DNA of 64,000 bases, from assembly GCA_945882095.1 (NCBI GenBank), contig CAMCWF010000004.1, forward strand, positions 62,001 through 126,000, in the 5' to 3' direction. A program made the position numbers and the translations under genes. The stretch comes from Chryseobacterium gleum. Lineage in GTDB: Bacteria > Bacteroidota > Bacteroidia > Flavobacteriales_D > Crocinitomicaceae. Under the pieces are notes generated by a model, which was given only the letters and a program-made list of their open reading frames with translations, had not been told where the DNA came from and did not search any database. Positions 36,258 to 46,169 of the stretch are shown one piece after another. The stretch's first letter is position 1. Every line of letters starts with the position of its first letter.

Positions 36258-37520
36258 TTAATTTTCTTTCAAAATGGATTGGTTGCCGTTGATGATTCCA
36301 TAAACTTGACCTTTCAGTTCTTTGTGGGTAAATGGGTTTGTTTTGTTGAAGGACAAAAGTTCTTTCGGTTCAACTTTCCAAACTGAGTCAGGATTGTACA
36401 AAGTGATGTCTGCCATTCCTCCTTCAGCGATGGGGTGGAAAGGAATTTCAAAGGTTTCCCTGTTTCGTATGGAGAGCATTTCAACGACTTGGTCTGTATC
36501 CAATCCTGTGAAAGTATTCAAGGCTGAGAACATGGTTTGGAGTTGTGTGGACCCAAAATTGGCTTGGTCAAATTCAATCTCTTTTTCATCCTCGTGCATC
36601 GGTCGGTGGTCGGATACAATGCCATCAAGGATTCGATTTTCCAGTCCACCAATCAATGCCAAGCGATCCTCTTCACTGCGTAAAACTGGAAGTACTTTGA
36701 ACTGGGTGTCAAAATCCAACACCGCGGTTTCGTTAAAGCAAAGGTTCATAACATTCACATCTGCAGTGATGTTTATCCCTTCTTTTTTTGCTTGACCAAT
36801 GATTTCAACGGAATCCTTGCAGGAAATTCCTGTAATGTGAATAGGGCAGGAGGTGTATTTTGAAATGGCAATTGCCTTGTTGATTTCAATGGATTCACCC
36901 ATGGCTATGTCTCCTTTGAGTCCTGTGAATACAGATGCTTCCCCGTCGTTCACAGAGGCGTCATTGGATACGTTTTTAGACCTCGGAAAGAATATAAGTT
37001 TACCATTAAAATCTTTAATGTAAAGCGAAGCACGGTAGAGCATGCCTTCATTCAAAGTTTCCAAATCATCCGAAAACCAACGGCTTCCGGAATTAAACAT
37101 GTCAAACAATTCAGCCAATTCTTTTCCTTCTTGTTTCTTGGTGATGGCGCCAATGGGATGGAGCGTAACTGCGTGACTTTCGGCGTGGCGAATCTTGTAT
37201 TCAATCGCAGACTTTTTATCGGCAATGGGAGATTCTGATGAAAGCGCACCAATGTGGGTGAATCCACCCAAGGCTGCAGTGTCAAGTCCGTTGGTCAACG
37301 TTTCACGGTATTCAAACCCAGGGTCGAAAAAATTGGATTTGAAATCAACCCATCCTTGGGAGATGTGTAAATTTGGAAAGGATAAGTTAAGCGCATCTTT
37401 TTCTTCTATGCTCGGTGCTATTTTTTGGATGATCCCATTTTCAATAAATACATCCTGCGTGGTCGCGTGATAAGGCGATTTGGGATCTGTGATTCGAGCA
37501 GATTTAAGAACAATTTTCAT
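36258..37520 (-). CDS. Dihydroorotase-like amidohydrolase without the HxH metal motif
   Basis: Sequence order and ends match dihydroorotases (GWVD block, GGFTHIGAL, FTGLKGD, ITADVNVMNLCF, SDHRPMHEDEK, ITLYNPDSVW, GQVYGIINGN), which close carbamoyl aspartate to dihydroorotate. In the DxHxHxRxPG motif, however, the metal His residues are Lys61 and Asn63 and the substrate Arg is Phe65; the later HIxHIS is HITGIS. The Asp of the SDHRP block remains. So it is probably a non-catalytic partner (PyrC'-like) or a changed enzyme. I start at 37520, where TAATG couples it to the BatA gene; the 37529 start would add three residues. Confidence 0.9.
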   Translation of the reverse strand: MKIVLKSARITDPKSPYHATTQDVFIENGIIQKIAPSIEEKDALNLSFPNLHISQGWVDFKSNFFDPGFEYRETLTNGLDTAALGGFTHIGALSSESPIADKKSAIEYKIRHAESHAVTLHPIGAITKKQEGKELAELFDMFNSGSRWFSDDLETLNEGMLYRASLYIKDFNGKLIFFPRSKNVSNDASVNDGEASVFTGLKGDIAMGESIEINKAIAISKYTSCPIHITGISCKDSVEIIGQAKKEGINITADVNVMNLCFNETAVLDFDTQFKVLPVLRSEEDRLALIGGLENRILDGIVSDHRPMHEDEKEIEFDQANFGSTQLQTMFSALNTFTGLDTDQVVEMLSIRNRETFEIPFHPIAEGGMADITLYNPDSVWKVEPKELLSFNKTNPFTHKELKGQVYGIINGNQSILKEN

Positions 37521-39571
37521 TATTTCCAAAATTTAAGGATGGCCATTTCTGTCAACAAAAACAACACGGAAAGCCATACAAATATACGCCAATAGGTGCT
37601 TGGTTTGTCAAGGGTGACCTCCATGGCACTGGGGCCATTTTTTAAGGTACTGAAGGACATGTTTTTTACGCCTTTTTCCTGAAGCATGCTTTCAATTTCT
37701 TCTTGGGTAAAAGTTTGCATGTCCGACTCCAGTCGATTTAAGTTGAGGGCTATTTTGGCAAAAGGATTTTCGTCTTTCAATGCGTAAATTCCTTCCTTTA
37801 GAATTTCATTTGCGATTGGATTGTTGAGTTGAATTTGGGTGATGCCATTATCTTGGACCTGTCTGGGAATGAATGCGGATTTGTTTTGATCCAACATGGT
37901 TATGGGTAAATCATCGGTTGCCATGCTTTCGATGCTAAAGCCGGCAGATTTTCCAATGGTGAAATAAAGGGGAAGGGCTTTAAGGCTCAACTCAGCGCTG
38001 CGAAGCAATATGGATGGAAAAATGGCATTGTCAGTGATGGAACCAAATTCAGGTTGTAAAGGAGTGGTTAACATGAAGAAATTTCCTTTATCCTTTGTTT
38101 GCAAAAACAAAGGGAGGTTGTTGCGCATTTTGAGGAGAACTTTGGCCTCTGATTGCTTGATGTTTCGAATGGAATAGGTTTTTTTTATGAGTGGGAGGTT
38201 TAGGTTTTTTCTTTCGTTTTCAAACATTCCTTTGAAGAAAATGCTCTTGTAGTCTATGTCTGCCACTTGATTTCCACTGGAAGTAAATGTTTGCAGGTTT
38301 GGCAGTCCAAATTGTGACAGAAATGTTTTGTAGTCTGTTGGGTTAATTTGATTTCCAGGAATTAAAAACACACTGCCGCCATTCTTGTAAAATTGATGAA
38401 TCATTTCTCCAAAACCACTCGGGAGTTTATTTAGCCCATTCAATACAAGCAAGTCAACTTGTCGAAGGTCTCTTTGGTTGCATTGAAATTGATTGAGCGC
38501 TTTGTATTTATAGAATCCTTCAACCTCGTAAACTTTTCCTATTTTTTCGACTGCATTTTCTCCATTTACAACGAGGATGTTTCCAAAGCTGGAAATTTGA
38601 TTTACAAAATAGAAATCATCATCCCAAAGCACGTTTCTGTCTGAGATGGAAATTTTCCCTTCAATGTAGCCATTGTTGTTTGGTGTGAAATAGATGCTGC
38701 CAATGGCATTTGAATGGGCGAGAATGTCCAAGTTTGCCATGCGTTTTTGGTTTCCGAAGGTAACATTGATGTTGCAATCTTTGCTGTCCTCATCGCCTTC
38801 ATTTACAGCCCGGTAGAAGATTTGACACTGTTGACCAGCGCGGTGAACGGGACTTTCCATCCATACGGAATCAATGTAAAGGTTGTCTTGTTTTTGGGGC
38901 ACGCATTGAATCAGGTGGTATTTTGAGGGATGGGTTGGGTTTAATTCATTGACAAGCGTTGTGGATTTTTGAAAATCGGATAAAATCACCTTGTCAATGC
39001 TTCCAATGCGCATTTCTTCAGCGTGGTATTGGTCTAGGAATTCATCTTGCCAGTTGAGAACTTCTCCCAATTTTCGAGGGGATCTGTTAAAATCAATTTT
39101 GTCTAAGTATTGAAAAGCGGTGGCTTTGGTGTGAAGGATTCTTTCTTCTCCGGACAAGGCATTCGTGAAAATTAGAAATCGGGTGTTTGAATTGCTTTGT
39201 TCTACAATGTTTTTGGCATATTCCCGGATTTCTGACAGCAATTCCCCTTCGGTTCCTTTTGCGCTCATTGAAAATGAGTTGTCAAGGTAAATGGATACGA
39301 CTGGAATTCCTTGTGTGGATGTTTGTTGGGTGTCGTTAAAGTAAGGTTGTGCAAAGGCGAATACTATGCAAGTGAAGGCAAGGATTCTGGTGGCGAGGAT
39401 AAGCCAACGTTTGATTTTTTTTACGGATTTTTTTTCCTCGTCTAATTGAAGGATAAACTTTAGAGAAGGAAAATATAGCTTTTTATACCTTCTAAAATGA
39501 AACAAGTGGATAATGATGGGTATGCCTATTAAGCTGAGGAACCATAAGTAGCTTGGGTGGACAAAAGACAT
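37520..39571 (-). CDS. BatA-domain membrane protein with VWA-like domain
   Basis: The 683-residue protein begins with the BatA domain typical of Bacteroidota (HPSYLWFLSLIGIPIIIHLF and RRYKKLYFPSLKFI, with a second membrane helix near 60-78). A VWA-like domain follows, with an intact DxSxS metal site (YLDNSFSMS near residue 92). The long central part is beta-rich and probably periplasmic, and a membrane helix lies at the extreme C terminus (FVWLSVLFLLTEMAIL). BatA-type proteins sit with MoxR ATPases in aerotolerance loci, but no MoxR is present here. Unknown partners. A strong promoter box lies 4 nt before the ATG. Confidence 0.9.
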   Translation of the reverse strand: MSFVHPSYLWFLSLIGIPIIIHLFHFRRYKKLYFPSLKFILQLDEEKKSVKKIKRWLILATRILAFTCIVFAFAQPYFNDTQQTSTQGIPVVSIYLDNSFSMSAKGTEGELLSEIREYAKNIVEQSNSNTRFLIFTNALSGEERILHTKATAFQYLDKIDFNRSPRKLGEVLNWQDEFLDQYHAEEMRIGSIDKVILSDFQKSTTLVNELNPTHPSKYHLIQCVPQKQDNLYIDSVWMESPVHRAGQQCQIFYRAVNEGDEDSKDCNINVTFGNQKRMANLDILAHSNAIGSIYFTPNNNGYIEGKISISDRNVLWDDDFYFVNQISSFGNILVVNGENAVEKIGKVYEVEGFYKYKALNQFQCNQRDLRQVDLLVLNGLNKLPSGFGEMIHQFYKNGGSVFLIPGNQINPTDYKTFLSQFGLPNLQTFTSSGNQVADIDYKSIFFKGMFENERKNLNLPLIKKTYSIRNIKQSEAKVLLKMRNNLPLFLQTKDKGNFFMLTTPLQPEFGSITDNAIFPSILLRSAELSLKALPLYFTIGKSAGFSIESMATDDLPITMLDQNKSAFIPRQVQDNGITQIQLNNPIANEILKEGIYALKDENPFAKIALNLNRLESDMQTFTQEEIESMLQEKGVKNMSFSTLKNGPSAMEVTLDKPSTYWRIFVWLSVLFLLTEMAILKFWK

Positions 39572-39575
39572 CGTT

Positions 39576-39608
39576 CAAAAATACAAAAATGAAATCGTTT
39601 CGTAACAA
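39576..39608 (-). promoter_or_regulatory. Promoter for the BatA gene (TTG-N22-TATTTTTG)
   Basis: On the minus strand the -7 box TATTTTTG (plus 39576-39583) ends exactly 4 nt before the ATG at 39571, and a TTG (plus 39606-39608) lies 22 nt upstream. This predicts a leaderless mRNA. It follows the terminator of the gyrA unit. Confidence 0.5.
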
Positions 39609-39624
39609 CTAATTTAGGGGAAAT

Positions 39625-39652
39625 AAAAAACCCTGATGCAATGACCAGGGTT
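39625..39652 (-). terminator. Rho-independent terminator of the gyrA-TPR unit
   Basis: Minus strand: AACCCTG stem, 10-nt loop, CAGGGTT stem, then six T (plus strand 39625-39630). It stands 8 nt after the stop of the TPR gene and before the BatA promoter. Confidence 0.75.
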
Positions 39653-39660
39653 GAATTTGA

Positions 39661-40788
39661 TTATTTTAAGGCTTCCCACTGTTTTTTGAGGGCTGCCGAT
39701 TTCACTTCGTCCTCAAGCAAGTAGTAGGTTTTCCATGCCACTTCGAGTGCCATTTTATCTTCAGGAAATCTTTTGATAAAAGGGTCGAGTTTCGTTGTGA
39801 TGCGGATTAGGATGTCTTTTGACGTTTTGTACAAGACATCAATCTTAGGGTCATTCATTTTTAGATCGCTCGCCTCGTTTGAAACATCACGAGACCAGTT
39901 AAACATAAACGTACCGTATTGATTGATTGCGTCCGAATTGTTTGTGTCAAGTTTGATTGCGCGAAGGTACGCTTCTTCAGCTCTTGTGTATTGTTTCATG
40001 TCATGTAATGAATTTCCAAGTACAAGGTAGATTTGAAGGTTTGTAGAATCAAGGTTGATGGCATCCGTTAGGTATTTTTCCAAATTGGCATTGTCTTTTT
40101 TCTGAATGTTCAGATTGATCATTGGAATGATGATGTCAATGTTTTTCGGGATGGTTTGAAATACTTCATTTCCTAACGCTGTAGCAGCTTCGTACTCCTT
40201 CATTTTCATCAATGTGTCCATAGCTCTGTAGAAGCTGAGGGTTGTATTTGATGCATATTCAGGAATCGTCAATGAAGCATATTTGGCAATGTTATAAGCT
40301 TCCATAAAGGTTTTTGTAGCATCGACAAATTGTTTTTTGTTGAATTCGTCGCTTCCTCTTTCTGAAACTATGATTGCACTGTTGTTGAAAAAATCAATCA
40401 AACCTTTCTTTTCTTTGGCTTTTGGATTGTTCATAACGGCTTGGGTGCTTTCAATCACTTTGGATTCGTATTCCATCATGGTTTTTGCTTCGGGAACGCT
40501 TTTGCTGATTTTAGCTTCAATCCGATTTATTTCCATTAAAGAATAATAAATCCTAGCCCTGATGTCATGCATATTAGATTTAGTAGCTGTTTCTGTGTTT
40601 ACAGCGGCCAAATCAATGTATGCTTTTGCTTCATTCAGAATCTTTTTTGAAGGTTCCAAACCATCTGCAAGGTTGAGTTTTTTGAACTTCAAAATGGCAT
40701 CGGTGACGTTTGAACCCTGTGCAAAAAGAGCTTGGTTAAAAACCAAAGAGGCCAAAAAGAGTAGGGCAATAAATTTGAGGTTTTTCAT
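39661..40788 (-). CDS. Exported tetratricopeptide-repeat protein
   Basis: I start at ATG 40788 (375 residues): it gives a signal peptide (MKNLKFIALLFLASLVFNQALFAQ) and begins one base after the gyrA stop. The longer frame to 40923 lies inside gyrA and is Lys/Met-rich junk. TPR-like helices run through the middle and C half (TLSFYRAMDTLMKMKEYEAA, LQIYLVLGNSLHDMKQYTRAEEAYLRAIKLD). No catalytic motif. It is probably a periplasmic or outer-membrane-linked scaffold. It is cotranscribed with gyrA and followed by a terminator. Confidence 0.88.
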   Translation of the reverse strand: MKNLKFIALLFLASLVFNQALFAQGSNVTDAILKFKKLNLADGLEPSKKILNEAKAYIDLAAVNTETATKSNMHDIRARIYYSLMEINRIEAKISKSVPEAKTMMEYESKVIESTQAVMNNPKAKEKKGLIDFFNNSAIIVSERGSDEFNKKQFVDATKTFMEAYNIAKYASLTIPEYASNTTLSFYRAMDTLMKMKEYEAATALGNEVFQTIPKNIDIIIPMINLNIQKKDNANLEKYLTDAINLDSTNLQIYLVLGNSLHDMKQYTRAEEAYLRAIKLDTNNSDAINQYGTFMFNWSRDVSNEASDLKMNDPKIDVLYKTSKDILIRITTKLDPFIKRFPEDKMALEVAWKTYYLLEDEVKSAALKKQWEALK

Positions 40789-40789
40789 G

Positions 40790-43366
40790 TTATTCATTTT
40801 CGTTGTTTTCAATGTCTTCATCTGTCTCTTCAACATCCGTTCCATCTTCTTCTTCCAAAACAATTCCTGTGTTGTCTGCTTCGATGATTTCTTCATCTTC
40901 GGCATCCTCGCTTCTCGGAACATGTGCTATGGCTGCAATTTCTGCAGAGCCTTTGAGGTTGATTAATTTCACCCCTTGTGCTGCCCTTCCCATCGTTCGG
41001 ATGGTATCGATGTGCATCCTAATGGTAACCCCACTTTTGGTGATTATCATTAAATCATCTTCATCAAATACATTCTGAATCGAGAGCAATTTACCCGTTT
41101 TATCTGTAATATTCAAAGTTTTTACCCCTTTTCCACCGCGGTTTGTGATGCGATATACAGGTTCTTTGTCCTCCGGATCATTCAAATAGGTGCGTTTTCC
41201 AAATCCTTTTTCTGAAACCACCAAGATGGTTGAGAATACATCCTCGACGCAAATCATTCCAATAACTTCATCGGTTTCAGTGGTTAACGTAACCCCACGT
41301 ACTCCAGAAGCATTTCTTCCCATAGGTCTAACATTGGCTTCGTTAAATCGAATGGCTCTTCCTGCTGAAGTTGCCAATACAATCTCGTTCGTTCCATTCG
41401 TAAGTTTTGCTTCGAGTAATTCATCGTTTTCACGGATGGAGATCGCATTGATTCCATTTGTTCTTGGACGAGAGTACGCTTCCAAGGATGTCTTTTTGAT
41501 AACCCCTTGTTTGGTACACATGATAATGAAGTTGTTGTTGATGTATTCATTGTCTGTCAAGTCTTGCACTTTGACATAAGCTTTAACCTTGTCGTCTTGT
41601 GGAATGTGTATCAAGTTTTGGATGGCTCTTCCTTTGGCAAGTTTGTTCCCTTCAGGAATTTCGTACACGCGCATCCAGAAACAACGTCCCTTTTCAGTGA
41701 ATATCAATAAGTAATTGTGATTGGTAGCCACAAAAAGATGTTCCAAGAAGTCTTTGTCACGTGTGGTGGATCCTTTAGACCCCATTCCACCACGGTTTTG
41801 AACCTTGTATTCAGCTAAATTGGTACGTTTAATATAACCAGCATGCGAAATCGTAATGACTACCTCTTCGTCTGCAATCAAATCCTCCATTCTCATTTCT
41901 GAGGCTGCGTATTCAATTCTAGAGCGACGGGCATCTCCATATTTGTTTCGAACGTCAATTAGTTCATCCTTAATGATTTGCATTCTTCGGTCTTCGTTTG
42001 CCAAAATGTCTTTCAAGTCAGTAATCAACAACATTAACTCATCAAATTCTGCACGAAGTTTATCTTGCTCGAGTCCTGTTAACTGACGAAGTCTCATGTC
42101 GACAATCGCACGAGTTTGAATTTCACTCAACCCAAAACGTTCAGAAAGTCGCTCACGAGCATGATCCGGACTGTCAGAGGCCTTTATAATTTCAATGACT
42201 TCGTCAATGTTGTCGGAAGCAATGATCAATCCTTCTAAAATATGAGCACGTTCTTCAGCTTTTCGCAATTCAAACTTCGTACGGCGTACCACAACCTCAT
42301 GTCTAAAAAGAATGAACTGGTCGATGATTTGACGCAAGTTTAGCATGCGCGGTCTTCCGTCAACCAAACAAATATTATTCACTGAAAAAGAAGTTTGTAG
42401 GGCAGAAAACTTATACAATTTATTCAGTACAACGTTCGCAATCGCTTCCTTTTTGATTTCAACCACGATGCGCATACCGTTTCGGTCGGATTCGTCTCTT
42501 AAATCGGAGATTCCTTCAATCTTTTTGTCATTTACCAATTCGGCGATTTTCTTAATCATCTCCGCCTTGTTCACTTGGTAAGGAATTTCGGTAATGATGA
42601 TTTGTTCGCGACCATTGGCCTCTTCAATCTCCGCTTTTCCACGGATGACAATTCTTCCACGTCCCGTTAGTAAAGCATCGCGAACCCCTTCGTATCCATA
42701 AATGATACCTCCTGTAGGGAAATCTGGTGCTTTCACATAGGTAATAAGTGTCTCGTCATCGAGTTCTTTGTTCTCAATTACCGCGATGATTCCGTCTACG
42801 ACTTCGGTCAAGTTGTGCGGCGCCATGTTTGTGGCCATACCAACCGCAATACCCGATGCTCCGTTGATCAATAAATTCGGTATTTTGGTAGGCATAACGC
42901 TTGGCTCCTCCAAACTGTCATCAAAATTCGGTCTGAAGTCAACGGTTTCTTTGTCCAAATCTTCCAACATCTCCTCAGCAATCTTTTTAAGCCTTGCTTC
43001 CGTGTAACGCATGGCTGCTGGACTGTCTCCATCTACCGATCCGAAGTTTCCTTGTCCGTCAACCAATGGGTAACGCAACGACCACTCTTGGGCCATTCTT
43101 ACCATAGTGTCATATACAGAGCTGTCACCATGTGGGTGGTATTTACCTAAAACTTCCCCAACGATTCTCGCTGATTTCTTGTGCGGACGATTGGAGTATA
43201 CCCCTAAATCTTGCATCCCATAAAGTACCCTTCTGTGTACAGGTTTAAAACCATCTCTTACATCTGGCAACGCCCTTGAAACAATTACCGACATCGAATA
43301 ATCGATGTAAGCAGATTTCATTTCATCTTCAATGTTTATTTGAATTATTTTCTCTCCTTCTGCCAT
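40790..43366 (-). CDS. gyrA: DNA gyrase subunit A
   Basis: GyrA cuts and rejoins DNA as the A subunit of gyrase, which supercoils DNA. The 858-residue protein starts with the family block [23 protein letters not shown], has the active-site Tyr in AMRYTEARL, and carries a C-terminal beta-pinwheel with the GyrA box form [10 protein letters not shown] (near residue 560), which separates it from ParC. The tail is strongly acidic ([12 protein letters not shown]...), as in other Bacteroidota GyrA. The start is confirmed by length. A promoter lies upstream in the 204-bp gap to clpC. Confidence 0.98.
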   Translation of the reverse strand: MAEGEKIIQINIEDEMKSAYIDYSMSVIVSRALPDVRDGFKPVHRRVLYGMQDLGVYSNRPHKKSARIVGEVLGKYHPHGDSSVYDTMVRMAQEWSLRYPLVDGQGNFGSVDGDSPAAMRYTEARLKKIAEEMLEDLDKETVDFRPNFDDSLEEPSVMPTKIPNLLINGASGIAVGMATNMAPHNLTEVVDGIIAVIENKELDDETLITYVKAPDFPTGGIIYGYEGVRDALLTGRGRIVIRGKAEIEEANGREQIIITEIPYQVNKAEMIKKIAELVNDKKIEGISDLRDESDRNGMRIVVEIKKEAIANVVLNKLYKFSALQTSFSVNNICLVDGRPRMLNLRQIIDQFILFRHEVVVRRTKFELRKAEERAHILEGLIIASDNIDEVIEIIKASDSPDHARERLSERFGLSEIQTRAIVDMRLRQLTGLEQDKLRAEFDELMLLITDLKDILANEDRRMQIIKDELIDVRNKYGDARRSRIEYAASEMRMEDLIADEEVVITISHAGYIKRTNLAEYKVQNRGGMGSKGSTTRDKDFLEHLFVATNHNYLLIFTEKGRCFWMRVYEIPEGNKLAKGRAIQNLIHIPQDDKVKAYVKVQDLTDNEYINNNFIIMCTKQGVIKKTSLEAYSRPRTNGINAISIRENDELLEAKLTNGTNEIVLATSAGRAIRFNEANVRPMGRNASGVRGVTLTTETDEVIGMICVEDVFSTILVVSEKGFGKRTYLNDPEDKEPVYRITNRGGKGVKTLNITDKTGKLLSIQNVFDEDDLMIITKSGVTIRMHIDTIRTMGRAAQGVKLINLKGSAEIAAIAHVPRSEDAEDEEIIEADNTGIVLEEEDGTDVEETDEDIENNENE

Positions 43367-43403
43367 GTTATTTAATATTCCGTGTTCATTATTTTGTAAT
43401 AAG

Positions 43404-43436
43404 CAAAGATAACCATATCGCTAAGGATAAAATCAA
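43404..43436 (-). promoter_or_regulatory. Promoter for gyrA (TTG-N22-TATCTTTG)
   Basis: Minus strand: -7 box TATCTTTG (plus 43404-43411) lies 37 nt before the ATG at 43366, and a TTG (plus 43434-43436) lies 22 nt upstream, within Bacteroidota spacing. Confidence 0.5.
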
Positions 43437-43545
43437 TGTTAAGAATAAATTACTAACAAAAAGAGACTTTTTATGTGGAAAAGTTGGGATTCAAAACCCT
43501 TCGATTTACTTGTTGGCTAAACGTACCGTAAATAAAATTTAACCT

Positions 43546-43553
43546 TATATTTG
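43546..43553 (+). promoter_or_regulatory. Bacteroidota -7 box (TATATTTG) for clpC
   Basis: TATATTTG is a full TAnnTTTG match, 17 nt before the ATG at 43571. No TTTG at usual spacing upstream. The remaining ~100 bp between the gyrA and clpC promoters hold nothing else I can name. Confidence 0.5.
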
Positions 43554-43570
43554 TCGATATTTACATTATT

Positions 43571-46093
43571 ATGGAAGCTAAGTTTTCACCACGTGTGAAA
43601 GATTTGATTCGGATCAGTAGGGAAGAGGCGATTCGTCTTAAGAGTGAATTTGTAGCTCCCGAACATTTGTTGTTGGCTTTGCTCAAATTAAATGAAGGCA
43701 AAGGACATAAATTATTGGTGGAATTTGACATTTCCTTTGAGGTTTTAGAGAAAGAGCTTACCAAGGTTTTAAAACAAACGGGACATCCAACGGGTTTTAT
43801 ACCCACGAGCCTTCCTCTTCTAAAACAAACAGAGAAAATCATTAAACAATCCTTCCTTGAATCGAAACTGTTTAAAGCTCAGGTTATTGGTACAGAGCAC
43901 ATTTTGCTAACCATTTTGAAACACGAGGATTGTGCGGCTTGCAAAATATTAAACAAGTACGGAATCCTTTATGAGAACACGAAAGACGAATATGAAACCA
44001 TGATAGACGAAAAAAAGACACCTAGGGCAGAATTCCCTGGAAGCAATGATGAGGATGAAACGACTTCCACACCGAGAAAACCGACAGATACAAAATCTAA
44101 AACACCTGTGCTGGATAATTTTGGACGCGATTTAACAAAAATGGCTGAGTTGGGAAGACTTGATCCCATTGTAGGAAGAGAAAAGGAGATTGAGCGCGTA
44201 AGTCAAATCTTATCCAGAAGAAAAAAGAACAACCCCATACTTATTGGTGAACCAGGCGTTGGTAAAAGTGCCATCGCAGAAGGTCTTGCCTTGCGAATTG
44301 TTCAGCGCAAAGTTTCAAGAATCCTATTCGACAAAAGGGTAGTTTCGTTGGACTTGGCTTCGTTGGTCGCGGGTACAAAATACCGTGGTCAATTTGAAGA
44401 GCGTGTGAAAGCAGTCATGCAAGAGTTGGAAAAAAATCCAGACATCATTTTGTTCATCGATGAAATCCATACCATTATTGGCGCAGGAAGTGCCAGTGGT
44501 TCGCTTGATGCTTCAAATATGTTTAAGCCAGCGTTGGCAAGAGGAGAGCTTCAAGCAATTGGAGCGACAACCTTAGACGAATACCGTCAATACATTGAGA
44601 AGGATGGCGCATTGGAGCGAAGGTTTCAAAAAGTAATAGTAGAACCAACCTCCATTGAGGAAACCATTCAGATTCTAACGAACATCAAAGAAAAGTATGA
44701 AGACCACCATTCGGTAACCTACACTCCGGAAGCCATCGCTGCCTGTGTGAAGTTAACCGAACGTTACATTACCGATCGTCATTTGCCAGACAAAGCCATC
44801 GATGCATTGGATGAAGTGGGATCAAGGGTACACATTACCAATATCAATGTTCCTAAAGAAATTGTAGCGCTTGAAGCTGAAATAGAAAGCATTAAGGCAA
44901 AGAAAAGTGAGGTTATCAAAGCTTCTCAATATGAAAAAGCCGTTGAATATCGCGACGCTGAAAAGAAATTGACTGATGTATTAGAGGAGGAGAAGAAAAA
45001 ATGGGCGGAGGCCTCTAAAAACAACAAAATCACGATTACCGAAGAGGATGTCGCAGAAGTTGTTTCCATGATGAGTGGAATTCCATTGACTAAAGTGAAT
45101 CAATCCGAATCAGGGAGATTGGTAAATATGGCAGATTCGCTGAAAGGAAAAGTAATTGGACAAGATGAGGCAGTCGCAAAAGTGGTTAAGGCGATTCAAA
45201 GAAACCGAGCAGGACTTAAGGATCCCAACAAACCCATTGGTTCATTCTTTTTCCTAGGCCCCACAGGTGTTGGAAAAACACAATTGGCAAAAGTACTTGC
45301 AAAATATTTGTTTGATTCTGACGATGCTTTGATCCGAATCGACATGTCGGAGTATATGGAGAAGTTTAGCATTTCTCGTTTGGTAGGAGCGCCTCCAGGG
45401 TATGTTGGGTATGAAGAAGGTGGACAATTAACTGAGAAAGTTAGAAGAAAACCCTATTCTATCATCCTATTAGATGAAATCGAAAAAGCACATCCTGATG
45501 TATTCAATTTGTTATTGCAAGTCTTGGATGACGGACACATGACAGATGGTCTGGGAAGGAAAATTGATTTTAAGAATACCATTCTAATAATGACTTCCAA
45601 CATCGGCGCACGTCAGTTACAAGATTTCGGTACCGGCGTAGGTTTTGGTACAAAGGCACAAGAAGAATCGAAAATTGAAAACAGTAAATCGGTGATTCAA
45701 AATGCGTTGAGGAAAGCCTTCTCTCCAGAGTTCTTAAACCGTGTAGATGACATGATTATGTTTAACACATTGTCACGCGAAAACATACACAAAATCATTG
45801 ATTTGGAATTGGAGAAATTGTACATCCGTATCAAGTCACTTGGTTATACTGTTGTATTGTCTGAAAAAGCCAAGGATTTTATTTTAGAGCGGGGATACGA
45901 TGAGAAGTTTGGTGCACGTCCTTTGAAAAGGGCCATTCAAAAATTCATCGAAGACCCACTTGCTGAAGGCATTATCAACTCGGATTTACACGATGGTGAT
46001 GTAATTGAATTGGATAAAGAAGATGGTAAAGAGGAGCTAACCTTGAATGTAAAGAAGGTTAAGCCTAAGAAACCAAGTTCCAAAAAGGATTAA
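43571..46093 (+). CDS. clpC: ClpC-like ATP-dependent Clp protease ATPase subunit
   Basis: The 840-residue Hsp100 unfoldase has a Clp N domain repeat pair (~1-150), an acidic linker (~150-175), NBD1 with Walker A GEPGVGKS at 226-233, a middle region with a UVR-like EYRDAEKKL helix typical of ClpC, NBD2 with GPTGVGKT at 563-570 and the ISRLVGAPPGYVGY pore loop, and a C-terminal D2-small domain ending in a Lys-rich tail. It unfolds proteins for ClpP, probably with ClpS (24.2 kb) as adaptor (inference). It is alone in its transcription unit, with its own promoter box and a strong terminator. Confidence 0.96.
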   Translation: MEAKFSPRVKDLIRISREEAIRLKSEFVAPEHLLLALLKLNEGKGHKLLVEFDISFEVLEKELTKVLKQTGHPTGFIPTSLPLLKQTEKIIKQSFLESKLFKAQVIGTEHILLTILKHEDCAACKILNKYGILYENTKDEYETMIDEKKTPRAEFPGSNDEDETTSTPRKPTDTKSKTPVLDNFGRDLTKMAELGRLDPIVGREKEIERVSQILSRRKKNNPILIGEPGVGKSAIAEGLALRIVQRKVSRILFDKRVVSLDLASLVAGTKYRGQFEERVKAVMQELEKNPDIILFIDEIHTIIGAGSASGSLDASNMFKPALARGELQAIGATTLDEYRQYIEKDGALERRFQKVIVEPTSIEETIQILTNIKEKYEDHHSVTYTPEAIAACVKLTERYITDRHLPDKAIDALDEVGSRVHITNINVPKEIVALEAEIESIKAKKSEVIKASQYEKAVEYRDAEKKLTDVLEEEKKKWAEASKNNKITITEEDVAEVVSMMSGIPLTKVNQSESGRLVNMADSLKGKVIGQDEAVAKVVKAIQRNRAGLKDPNKPIGSFFFLGPTGVGKTQLAKVLAKYLFDSDDALIRIDMSEYMEKFSISRLVGAPPGYVGYEEGGQLTEKVRRKPYSIILLDEIEKAHPDVFNLLLQVLDDGHMTDGLGRKIDFKNTILIMTSNIGARQLQDFGTGVGFGTKAQEESKIENSKSVIQNALRKAFSPEFLNRVDDMIMFNTLSRENIHKIIDLELEKLYIRIKSLGYTVVLSEKAKDFILERGYDEKFGARPLKRAIQKFIEDPLAEGIINSDLHDGDVIELDKEDGKEELTLNVKKVKPKKPSSKKD

Positions 46094-46121
46094 TTGCAGT
46101 AACTGCAAAAGATAGGGTATA

Positions 46122-46149
46122 AAAAAAGGGGTCGTAAGACCCCTTTTTT
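46122..46149. terminator. Strong bidirectional terminator between clpC and the oxoamine synthase gene
   Basis: A 12-bp perfect stem (AAAAAAGGGGTC / GACCCCTTTTTT) with the loop GTAA lies between the two convergent genes. Both strands show T-runs, so it can end either transcript. A small palindrome, TTGCAGT-A-ACTGCAA, lies just upstream at 46094-46108, right after the clpC stop. Confidence 0.88.
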
Positions 46150-46169
46150 AATGCTTAAAAATCCTAAAG

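Noticed and set aside
40789-40923. Extended N terminus of the TPR protein (start at 40923)
   Set aside because: It lies inside gyrA in another frame and is Met/Lys-rich; the ATG at 40788 gives a proper signal peptide one base after the gyrA stop.
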